This document shows positions 8,058-15,515 of a DNA stretch of 64,000 bases, in pieces. The notes beneath the pieces were generated by a model. That model was given only the letters and a program-made list of their open reading frames with translations, did not search any database and had not been told where the DNA came from. The translations under genes were made by a program, and so were the position numbers. How positions within the stretch are numbered: the first letter of the stretch is position 1; every line of letters starts with the position of its first letter. Source of the stretch: Aurantiacibacter sp. D1-12 (GTDB lineage: Bacteria; Pseudomonadota; Alphaproteobacteria; Sphingomonadales; Sphingomonadaceae); contig NZ_JAPJZJ010000001.1 of NCBI RefSeq assembly GCF_028858515.1, forward strand, positions 62,001 to 126,000, written 5' to 3'.

Positions 8058-9578
8058 ATGCGCTTTTTCTTCAAGAATTCCCGATGGGGGCCGCAGAGCT
8101 TCGTCTTTGCGCCGTTGGTGATTCTTAGTCTGATTATTGGCACCGTTGCAGGGCTTCTGGCCGCGAGCGGGGCCATCAAGATCTCGTTTGCATCCCCGGT
8201 AATTATCGGCGGACTGACAGTGTACGCGCTTGCCATCGCGGGCCTCGCCCATTTCGGATTGCTCTATGCCAAGCGGCTGGAGCGCTGGGGCATGACTGAT
8301 AGTCTGAGCGGTCTCCCCAACCGCCGCGCGCTGCATGCCTATGTGAAGAATCATCCCTCTCTCGATGAAGAAATGGCGGTGGCGATCATTGATCTTGATG
8401 GCTTTAAGTCGGTGAACGATCACTATGGCCACGCTATCGGTGATCAGTTGATCAAGAAATGTGCAGAAATCCTGGCAGAAACGGCCGGCGAAGATGCGCG
8501 TGTCTTTCGGCTGGGCGGTGATGAATTCGCAATTTGCCTGATCGCTCCTGTTGCTGGCACCTTGGTCGAAGGTATCGGCCGTGCTTTCATCGATCAGTTC
8601 CGCAAACCGGTTGAGATCGAAGGGCGTCGTATCGTGATCGGTGCGAGCATTGGCATCACCTCCGGCAAAGGGCCTGATCGAATTTCATCCGGAGAAGCCA
8701 TGCGGCGATCCGATGTGGCGATGTATGCCTCCAAACGCGGCGGCAAGATGCGGTGCACATGGTACCAGTCATCGCTCGACGAAAACCGCGAGAGCATGCG
8801 CGAGCTCGACGCAGAGATGCGCGCCGCGCTTGCGAACGACGGGTTCAATCTCGTTTATCAGCCACTGGTCAATGCTCAGAGCGGCGAGATTGTAGCCGTC
8901 GAAACCCTATTACGCTGGGATTCCCGCCCGGATGGCCCAGTGGGTCCTCATATCTTTGTCCCGGTGGCAGAGGAATCGGGCCTGATCAGCGCCATCGGCA
9001 TTTGGGTACTGCGCAAGGCTTGCGAGGATGCTTTGTCGTGGGAAGGCATTAAGCTTTCGGTCAATATCTCGGCAGTCCAGTTGCGCGACGTAGAATTTCC
9101 CATCCTGCTTGGCCAAATTCTGGAAGAGACAGGGTTCCCTCCAGAGCGCCTTGAGCTCGAGATCACCGAAACCTGTCTGGTCAACGATCCCGTCCTTGCC
9201 GAGCGCAGCCTTGATGTCATTCGTGGGTTTGGAGTTAACGTGTCGCTGGATGACTTCGGTACGGGTTACGCCTCCATCGGCTTCCTGCGCCAGTTCCGGT
9301 TTGAGAAGCTCAAGCTGGATCGTTCGCTGGTTGTCGATGCACAGGGCGATGAAGGCTCGCGCGCCATGATGCTATCCAGCATAACGATGGCGCATGCGCT
9401 CAAGATGGGTGTCACTGCCGAAGGCGTCGAAACGGAAGAGCAGGCCGCTCTGGTGCGCTCTGCCGGGTGCGACCAGATCCAGGGTTGGCTCTATTACAAG
9501 GCGCTTTCTCCCGAGGACATCCAGGAGCACCTCGACAAGCAGAGCGGCCTGTCCGCGCCTCTGGCAGTCAACACCTAG
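8058..9578 (+). CDS. Membrane-anchored GGDEF-EAL protein (c-di-GMP turnover)
   Basis: The protein has 506 residues from the ATG at 8058, which follows a GGGGG run; a GTG at 8040 is an alternative. Two membrane helices lie in the first 70 residues. The cyclase domain has an intact GGDEF at about residue 153 but no RxxD inhibitory site five residues before it. The EAL domain starts with ETL instead of EAL (about 280) but keeps the other catalytic residues: SVNISAVQ, EITETC, LDDFGTGY, KLKLD and AEGVETE. It can therefore be expected to make or break down c-di-GMP, with phosphodiesterase activity likely. A CtrA-like box lies upstream, the che operon precedes it and a strong shared terminator follows. 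Confidence 0.92.
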   Translation: MRFFFKNSRWGPQSFVFAPLVILSLIIGTVAGLLAASGAIKISFASPVIIGGLTVYALAIAGLAHFGLLYAKRLERWGMTDSLSGLPNRRALHAYVKNHPSLDEEMAVAIIDLDGFKSVNDHYGHAIGDQLIKKCAEILAETAGEDARVFRLGGDEFAICLIAPVAGTLVEGIGRAFIDQFRKPVEIEGRRIVIGASIGITSGKGPDRISSGEAMRRSDVAMYASKRGGKMRCTWYQSSLDENRESMRELDAEMRAALANDGFNLVYQPLVNAQSGEIVAVETLLRWDSRPDGPVGPHIFVPVAEESGLISAIGIWVLRKACEDALSWEGIKLSVNISAVQLRDVEFPILLGQILEETGFPPERLELEITETCLVNDPVLAERSLDVIRGFGVNVSLDDFGTGYASIGFLRQFRFEKLKLDRSLVVDAQGDEGSRAMMLSSITMAHALKMGVTAEGVETEEQAALVRSAGCDQIQGWLYYKALSPEDIQEHLDKQSGLSAPLAVNT

Positions 9579-9703
9579 CCGCCGCTCTTCGCTGCGGCAT
9601 TGCTCAATTCTCGATCGACAGCCCTTGATTTGGCTGAGCCAGCTGAGTGTGGCCGCTGGTCGTATCGGTCACGCGTCTGGAAGCCGACAGACGGAACGGC
9701 GAA

Positions 9704-9746
9704 AGAAAGGGGCCCGGGCAGCTACGACTGTCCGGGCCCCTTTCTT
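9704..9746. terminator. Bidirectional intrinsic terminator between the GGDEF-EAL gene and the chemoreceptor gene
   Basis: A stem of about 16 base pairs, 9706-9721 with 9728-9743, encloses the loop CTACGA. Its core is CCGGGCAG and CTGTCCGG with one G-T pair. A-rich sequence on the left and TTTCTT on the right give a T run on both strands, fitting two convergent genes. The rest of the 9579-9792 gap shows nothing else that I recognise. Confidence 0.88.
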
Positions 9747-9792
9747 GTTCCTGCATCTAGATCAATCGCGCCCGCAACTCGGGCGCTTTCCA

Positions 9793-11196
9793 TCAGTTCA
9801 GATAGAGGATCTCGAAGTTGCCCCAGTAGCGGCCATTGAAACGCAGTGGAACGAAGATGTTCTTCGCCGCAGTGCTCTTTTGCGAACCTGTGGCGACCCA
9901 ACGGTAGCACGACGCTGTGAAGGGTTCATCGCGGCGGTCGATTGCACCCTGCGTGACTTCATCCAAGAGCTTCAGGCGATTGCGGCAGAATTTCTCGTCA
10001 TGCACGGGGTTTCCGGTCGGCTCGCGCGAACGCTCCGTCATGTGCGTCGGAAGGTAGCCATCCTGGTTTGAGGCGACAGCCGACATCACTTCGCTACGCT
10101 GCACGTTCATGTCGTCAAGGACCGAACGGATATGCTTGTCCGCGAACTCGTTGAAGCGGTTACGATACTGCTGCGGAGCTGTGCCGGCGATTTCGACATA
10201 GTTGCGGTCGAACACGTCATCTTCGGTAAGTGAGCCATCACTCAAGGCTTGCTCAACCATCTCGACGATCCGGTCACGTCCACTGAACGCCAGTTCGACA
10301 AACGCCAGGTCTGCTGATGCAAAGCCGCTTCTTACAAGCTGGTCGAACATGCCCATGGACATCTTCTCGAGCGCGTCGATGCGGTCTTTCATGGCGTGGA
10401 GGTTGGTGTTGTTCTCTTTCGCGCCGCTAGCGAACAGATCAAGAGCTTCGCGTACTTCGTCCACCCGCGCGTTAATCGTACTGGTGTTTTGCGCGATACC
10501 GCTGTTCTGCTCATCGATCTGCGCAACAAAATCCGAAATGCCATTCACGGTATCGTCGATCCGGGCAAAATTGCTCTGGGCCGTCTTGCCCTGATCAACG
10601 CCTGCACTGATTTTTTCAACCAGCCCCTCGGCCTCACCGCCAAGCGAGTCCACAGTGCGAGCAATCTCGTCTGTGGCAAGGCGCGTGTCCTGCGCCAGCT
10701 TCTTCACTTCCTGAGCCACGACGGCGAAAGTGGCACCCGCTTCACCGGCACGATGTGCTTCAATCGCGGCATTCAGGGCGAGCATATTGGTTGTTTCGGC
10801 AATCGTATCGATCTTTTCCGACACGCGGCGGACCTGGTCCATCGCCCCGGCAAAACCGGTAATATGTTCGGCAAGGGCAACGATCAGATCGGTCAGGTCG
10901 ACGAATTCGCCCATCGACTCACGAATGACCGACGTGCTGATGCGCAAGTCCTCTTTGGCACGATCTGAGAGCAACCTTGCTTCGTCAGTCGCATCGGTGA
11001 CGCGTTGCTGATCCTTGGCCAGTTCGGTCATTTCCGATTGCAGCGCGCGGCGGTGGTCTTCCATTTCGGAAGCCGTGGCCATCATTTCTTCAACAATACC
11101 GCCAACATCCACGCAGCCCACGGTAACTTCACCGCACGATTGCGCGACCGCATCGATCAGAGAAGGATCAGCAATTTCAATCTTTTCGTGCTTCAT
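9793..11196 (-). CDS. Soluble methyl-accepting chemotaxis protein with a C-terminal sensor-like domain
   Basis: The protein has 467 residues from the ATG at 11196 (a TTG 12 bases earlier is possible). No membrane helix is seen, so it is cytoplasmic. The signalling hairpin is clear: TIAETTNMLALNAAIEAHRA then FAVVAQEVKKLAQDTRLATD. The last 150 residues (from FDRNYVEIAGTAPQQYRNRF to FNGRYWGNFEILYLN) look like the Cache-like module placed after the signalling region in some soluble alphaproteobacterial receptors. Its ligand is unknown. It probably feeds the CheA-CheW system encoded 5 kb away; the genes converge across the GGDEF-EAL gene. There is no CheR-tethering pentapeptide. Confidence 0.9.
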   Translation of the reverse strand: MKHEKIEIADPSLIDAVAQSCGEVTVGCVDVGGIVEEMMATASEMEDHRRALQSEMTELAKDQQRVTDATDEARLLSDRAKEDLRISTSVIRESMGEFVDLTDLIVALAEHITGFAGAMDQVRRVSEKIDTIAETTNMLALNAAIEAHRAGEAGATFAVVAQEVKKLAQDTRLATDEIARTVDSLGGEAEGLVEKISAGVDQGKTAQSNFARIDDTVNGISDFVAQIDEQNSGIAQNTSTINARVDEVREALDLFASGAKENNTNLHAMKDRIDALEKMSMGMFDQLVRSGFASADLAFVELAFSGRDRIVEMVEQALSDGSLTEDDVFDRNYVEIAGTAPQQYRNRFNEFADKHIRSVLDDMNVQRSEVMSAVASNQDGYLPTHMTERSREPTGNPVHDEKFCRNRLKLLDEVTQGAIDRRDEPFTASCYRWVATGSQKSTAAKNIFVPLRFNGRYWGNFEILYLN

Positions 11197-11266
11197 TTGT
11201 TTGCCCAATTCCCAGTTGTTGGCGCATCTACATTGCCCGGCTTAGAGGGAATTCCTTGGTGAAATG

Positions 11267-11274
11267 TTAACCAT
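11267..11274. promoter_or_regulatory. TTAACCAT, CtrA half-site-like motif upstream of the chemoreceptor gene
   Basis: The octamer TTAACCAT matches the CtrA half-site exactly. It lies 71 bases upstream of the chemoreceptor start and 86 bases upstream of the divergent S1/P1 nuclease start. A single 8-base match is weak evidence alone; three similar sites in front of other motility or c-di-GMP genes in this window give it some weight. Confidence 0.35.
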
Positions 11275-11359
11275 AGCGAAAATTGACGAGATCGCTGTGC
11301 TGGCAATGTCTGCCGGCAATGTTCATAGAGCTGCAACAGTCATATTCGATGGAGTTACC

Positions 11360-12187
11360 ATGACCCGCCCTCTGCTTGCATCGCTTGCCCTCTCTGCCCT
11401 CGCGTTCGCATCTCCGGCGCAAGCCTGGGGACCGATTGGACACCGCGTGAGCGCGGAGATCGCCGAGGACAACATCAGCGGGAAGACGCGAGCGGAGATA
11501 GAGGCAATTCTCGGCCATGAGGGCTTGCCGGAGGCGAGCACATGGCCTGACGAGCAGCGGTCCAATCCAACCGCCTTTTGGCAGGAAACGGCCTCTCCCT
11601 TTCACTACGTGACATTGCCTGAAGGCGCTGCAGCCGAAGACCTGGTCCATCCACCAGAGGGTGATGCGGTAAGCGCGCTTGAGCAATTTACGGCTGTTCT
11701 AAGGGACGATTCCGCATCGCAGGAAGACAAGGCTTTTGCGCTTCGATTCATCGTCCATCTGGTGTCGGATCTGCATATGCCGCTGCATGCGGGCAACGGG
11801 ACCGACAGGGGGGGCAACGATTTCATCGTCAACTGGTTCGATACCCAGACCAACCTGCACTGGGTGTGGGACGAGGGCATGATATTGCGCCAACAGCTAT
11901 CCTACAGCGAATATGCCGAGCGGCTCGACAACCGCATTACTCCCGATGACATCCTTGCATGGTGGGATGCCAGTCCGACGACATGGGTAGAGGAAAGCGC
12001 CCAGCTGCGCGACCGGATTTATCCAGGCACTAGCGAGCAGTTCGGCATGGGGACCCAGGAAAGCCCGGCAATTTTGCGCTATCGCTATCACTGGCAATGG
12101 ATGCCCAGCGTGGAAGAGCGTTTGGCACAGTCTGGCGTTCGCCTTGCCGCATATCTTGACTGGGTCTTTGCGGAAGAGAGTGCTTAG
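11360..12187 (+). CDS. Secreted S1/P1-type zinc nuclease
   Basis: The protein has 275 residues from the ATG at 11360, with GGAG 5 bases upstream; longer frames lack this. A signal peptide ends ASPAQA|WG, so the mature protein begins with Trp, which in P1 and S1 nucleases ligates zinc by its free amino group. The other zinc ligands are present in order: GHR, WPDEQ, FHYV, then HLVSDLHMPLHAG and NLHWVWDEG. This family cuts single-stranded DNA and RNA and removes 3'-phosphates, here in the periplasm or outside the cell. It is the first step in the proposed nucleic-acid salvage region, with AMP nucleosidase 66 bases downstream. Confidence 0.93.
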   Translation: MTRPLLASLALSALAFASPAQAWGPIGHRVSAEIAEDNISGKTRAEIEAILGHEGLPEASTWPDEQRSNPTAFWQETASPFHYVTLPEGAAAEDLVHPPEGDAVSALEQFTAVLRDDSASQEDKAFALRFIVHLVSDLHMPLHAGNGTDRGGNDFIVNWFDTQTNLHWVWDEGMILRQQLSYSEYAERLDNRITPDDILAWWDASPTTWVEESAQLRDRIYPGTSEQFGMGTQESPAILRYRYHWQWMPSVEERLAQSGVRLAAYLDWVFAEESA

Positions 12188-12253
12188 GCCTTTTGCGGGT
12201 GCCTGCAATACGCTACAGGCACTCAAGCAAACAACAGACCATACGGAGAATAT

Positions 12254-13708
12254 GTGGCGACCAAAGTTGAAGACATCGACGGAATCCTCAACCAGCTGGA
12301 AGAGGTTTACGATACATCCCGAACCAATTTGATCGATGCGCTTGCCACATATGCTGATAACCGAACCCCGCCAGACAAAGCTGCTCGAGAAGAAGGACTG
12401 TTCGCCTATCCCGAGCTAACGCTGCGTTATGCCAGCGAAGTGGGGCAGGAGCATCCGGCGCGTGCCTATGCGCGATTGAACCAGAGCGGCGTCTATCGCA
12501 ATTCGATTGCCGATCCGGCGCTGTTCCGGCCTTACCTTAAGAACCAGCTGCAGCACCTGGTCCGTGATTATCCAGTGCAACTCGAAGTCGCACGTTCACC
12601 CGACGAGATACCCTATCAATACGTCCTCGATGCGACGTCGCCAGGCTTGCAGGGGGCGAGCAGTGCCGAGTTGACGCGGCACTTCCCGTCATCCGATCTG
12701 ATCAAGATTGGCGATGAAATTGCCGATGGCACATGGATGGGTGGAGAAGATGATGCGCGACCGCTTTCGCTGTTCGACGCGCTGCGGACGGACTTCAGCC
12801 TTGCCCGTCTGCGCCACTATTCGGGCACGCCTGCAGCGCATTTTCAGCGTTATGTCCTATTCACAAACTACATACGATACGTTGAAGAATTCATTGATTT
12901 TGCACTGGAAGCAATCGCTGATCCCGACAGTCGCTACGAGAGTTTCTCTGCACCTGGAGCGGTGATTGATCGCGATAATCTGGAAGGCGCGCGCGAAAGG
13001 ATCGCTGCGGGAACCTGGCGTAAGCACCAGATGCCAGCCTACCATCTGGTGGGCAAAGACAATTCCGGCATCACTTTGGTCAACATTGGTGTCGGCCCTT
13101 CCAACGCCAAGACAATCTGCGATCACATCGCGGTGCTTCGCCCTGAAGTGTGGCTGATGATCGGCCATTGCGGCGGGCTGAGACCGAGCCAGACGATTGG
13201 CGACTATGTGCTGGCCCACGCCTATCTGCGCGACGATAACGTACTCGATTCCGCAATCCCGCCAGAGATCCCGATCCCGCCGATTGCCGAAGTGCAAACC
13301 GCGATGTTCAAGGCTGCTCTCAATGTCACCGGGGATAGCGAGGATCAGCTCAAGCGACGCCTTCGCACAGGCACGGTTGTGACGACAGACGATCGCAATT
13401 GGGAGCTGCACTACACACGCTCTGCCATGCGCTTCAACGTCAGCCGCGCGGTAGCCATAGACATGGAGTCGGCTACGGTGGCAGCGCAGGGCTATCGCTT
13501 CCGTGTGCCATACGGGACGTTGCTCTGCGTATCTGACAAGCCACTGCATGGTGAGATCAAGCTGCCAGGGCAGGCCAATGCTTTTTACGAGAAATCTATC
13601 AGCCAGCACTTGCGCATCGGGATTGAAACGCTTGCCTTGCTGAGTGAGGCGGGCGGCAGCTTCCACAGCCGCAAGTTGCGCAGCTTTGACGAGCCGCCGC
13701 TACGCTAA
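12254..13708 (+). CDS. amn: AMP nucleosidase
   Basis: The protein has 484 residues, the usual size for bacterial Amn. It starts at a GTG with GGAGAA just upstream; an ATG two bases earlier is out of frame. An N-terminal AMP nucleosidase domain (FAYPELTLRY, RAYARLNQSGVY) precedes a nucleoside phosphorylase-like C-terminal half (LVNIGVGPSNAKTICDHIAV, MIGHCGGLRPSQTIGDYVLA, AIDMESATVAAQGYRF, LCVSDKPLHGEIKLPGQANA). It splits AMP into adenine and ribose 5-phosphate in the cytoplasm. It probably shares a transcript with the S1/P1 nuclease gene and supports a purine-salvage reading of the region. Confidence 0.95.
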   Translation: MATKVEDIDGILNQLEEVYDTSRTNLIDALATYADNRTPPDKAAREEGLFAYPELTLRYASEVGQEHPARAYARLNQSGVYRNSIADPALFRPYLKNQLQHLVRDYPVQLEVARSPDEIPYQYVLDATSPGLQGASSAELTRHFPSSDLIKIGDEIADGTWMGGEDDARPLSLFDALRTDFSLARLRHYSGTPAAHFQRYVLFTNYIRYVEEFIDFALEAIADPDSRYESFSAPGAVIDRDNLEGARERIAAGTWRKHQMPAYHLVGKDNSGITLVNIGVGPSNAKTICDHIAVLRPEVWLMIGHCGGLRPSQTIGDYVLAHAYLRDDNVLDSAIPPEIPIPPIAEVQTAMFKAALNVTGDSEDQLKRRLRTGTVVTTDDRNWELHYTRSAMRFNVSRAVAIDMESATVAAQGYRFRVPYGTLLCVSDKPLHGEIKLPGQANAFYEKSISQHLRIGIETLALLSEAGGSFHSRKLRSFDEPPLR

Positions 13709-13714
13709 CCTGCG

Positions 13715-15415
13715 TCAGTTACGCGGGCTGACGTTTTGCACCCGGCCGCATACCGGCACACTGACCGTCCCTGTTGCGACGTAGGCTTCCAGCGCGTCTA
13801 TATCGAAGCCGACATTGGCGATCTGCGAAACCTGGCTGAACTGCTCGAACCCGTCTCCGCCACCGACCAGAAAGTTGTTGGTGACCACGCGGTAAGTGCG
13901 CGCATCATCGATCGGTTCACCGTTCAACGTCATGCTGGCAATCCTACTGCCCAGAACTGCGCCTTGATCGACGGAGTAGGCCATGCCTGCCGAAGGTATG
14001 AGCACGGAATCGCATATGCCGATCTGCCCGTTCTCCTCGCAAAACTGCTGCTCAAGTACGTTGCGGATTTCAGATCCGGTCATTTCCAGCACGATCACGC
14101 TGTTACCGAACGGTGCCATGGCGGCGAGTTCACCAAAAGTCATGACGCCATCGCGCGCGCTATCAAGATTGCTGCGGACGCCGCCGGAATTGGTGAAAGC
14201 AACATCGGCGGGGAAATCCAGCCCGGCATTGGCGGCGAAGAGGTAGGCGTCAGCCACAAAGTCCTGCGCGGGACGATCTCCGCAATTCTCGCCGCGCTCT
14301 CCGCTATCGCTGATCGGGCCAACCGCGCGATTGGCGACCGGGCCAGAGGCTTCGGCAGCACGGCTAACAATCGCATCGACCGTGGCATTGGTACCCATGC
14401 TGCCGTCAACAGGGACATTGCGGCCGTCAAGAGAAAGAACCCTGTCGTTTGCCGGATCAACGACCATCGTTATGTCGGTAACAAAGCCACCATACCTACC
14501 GCCCGAGGTGAGCAGCACATCATGCCCAGCGGCGCTGGTTACATTGCAGACATAGGCTTGGTGCGTGTGGCCTGACACGACCAACGAAATGCTGGGATCG
14601 AGCCGTTCGATAATCGGCACGACGCTCCCATTGAGGGAAGGGCACCCGGCTATGTTGAACCTGGGATCAACATTCGCCCCTTCGTGCAACAGCAGGACTA
14701 CCGCGTCCGCACCTTGCGCGCGCAATTCGGCGGCGAGGCGGTTGGCGGTATCGGCCTCGTCCAGAAAGTCGTAGCCTTCCGTCGCCTGAGCAGAGACGAG
14801 ATTGGGTGTGCCTTCCAGCGTCAGACCGATAAAGCCGATCTGTGCGCCGTCCATCTCTTGTATCATGGTGCCGGGAAAGAAGCTCGCTCCGTCTTCGCTC
14901 ACCACGTTGCCGGCAAGGTAGGAAAAACCTGCGCCTTCGAACCGGCCGATCGCGCATGGCTGTTTCAGAGTGAATTGTTCGCAACCACCGTCCTGAATGC
15001 GGCGTAGCTCGTCGGTGCCGCGATCAAATTCGTGATTGCCGACTGATGCAATATCGAGCCCCATTTCGGAAAGCACGTCGATCGCTGGCTCATCGAGGAA
15101 GAGCGCCGAGATAAGCGGGCTCGCGCCGATCAGGTCACCCGCAGCCACAGTGACGCTGTTTTCACTGCGCAAGGTGCCGAGCGTTCCCGCCAGCGCCCCA
15201 GCACCGCCCAATCGCGCGCGGTGTTCCTCGCCATTATCGAGCCAAGTCGTGGCGCTCTGCGGCGTCTCGAGATTGCCGTGAAAATCGTTGATCGCAAGGA
15301 TCTGCAGCGTCACCGGCTCGGGAGAAGCCGCGCTGGTCACAACGTCGGTTTGCGGGGCAGCACAGGCGGCGAGTGCGGCGGTGGAGAGCAGGGCGGCTGC
15401 AGTCGTGATTCTCAT
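13715..15415 (-). CDS. 5'-nucleotidase / 2',3'-cyclic phosphodiesterase family lipoprotein
   Basis: The protein has 566 residues from the ATG at 15415; an in-frame TTG at 15436 is less likely. A lipoprotein signal ends STAALAAC. The metallophosphatase domain follows: ILAINDFHGNLE, TVAAGDLIGASP, SVGNHEFDRG, VVSGHTHQAY. The C-terminal nucleotide-specificity domain is present (FTNSGGVRSNL, ALEAYVATG). It dephosphorylates nucleotides at the cell surface or periplasm to free nucleosides. It is the next gene after the TonB-dependent receptor, separated by a terminator hairpin, so it may have its own promoter. It converges on amn with 6 bases between stops. Confidence 0.93.
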   Translation of the reverse strand: MRITTAAALLSTAALAACAAPQTDVVTSAASPEPVTLQILAINDFHGNLETPQSATTWLDNGEEHRARLGGAGALAGTLGTLRSENSVTVAAGDLIGASPLISALFLDEPAIDVLSEMGLDIASVGNHEFDRGTDELRRIQDGGCEQFTLKQPCAIGRFEGAGFSYLAGNVVSEDGASFFPGTMIQEMDGAQIGFIGLTLEGTPNLVSAQATEGYDFLDEADTANRLAAELRAQGADAVVLLLHEGANVDPRFNIAGCPSLNGSVVPIIERLDPSISLVVSGHTHQAYVCNVTSAAGHDVLLTSGGRYGGFVTDITMVVDPANDRVLSLDGRNVPVDGSMGTNATVDAIVSRAAEASGPVANRAVGPISDSGERGENCGDRPAQDFVADAYLFAANAGLDFPADVAFTNSGGVRSNLDSARDGVMTFGELAAMAPFGNSVIVLEMTGSEIRNVLEQQFCEENGQIGICDSVLIPSAGMAYSVDQGAVLGSRIASMTLNGEPIDDARTYRVVTNNFLVGGGDGFEQFSQVSQIANVGFDIDALEAYVATGTVSVPVCGRVQNVSPRN

Positions 15416-15440
15416 GGCATGTTTCTTACGCAGCAAGGTG

Positions 15441-15481
15441 ACAAAAGAAAGGCGGCGGCGCTCTTTCGAACGCCGCCGCCT
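15441..15481 (-). terminator. Intrinsic terminator after the TonB-dependent receptor gene
   Basis: On the minus strand the stem AGGCGGCGGCG, a 10-base loop and CGCCGCCGCCT (15471-15481 and 15450-15460) are followed by TTCTTTTGT. It lies 35 bases after the receptor stop and ends just before the 5'-nucleotidase start. Confidence 0.85.
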
Positions 15482-15515
15482 GACTTGTTCAATCGGACGA
15501 TTGTCCTATCGGGGC

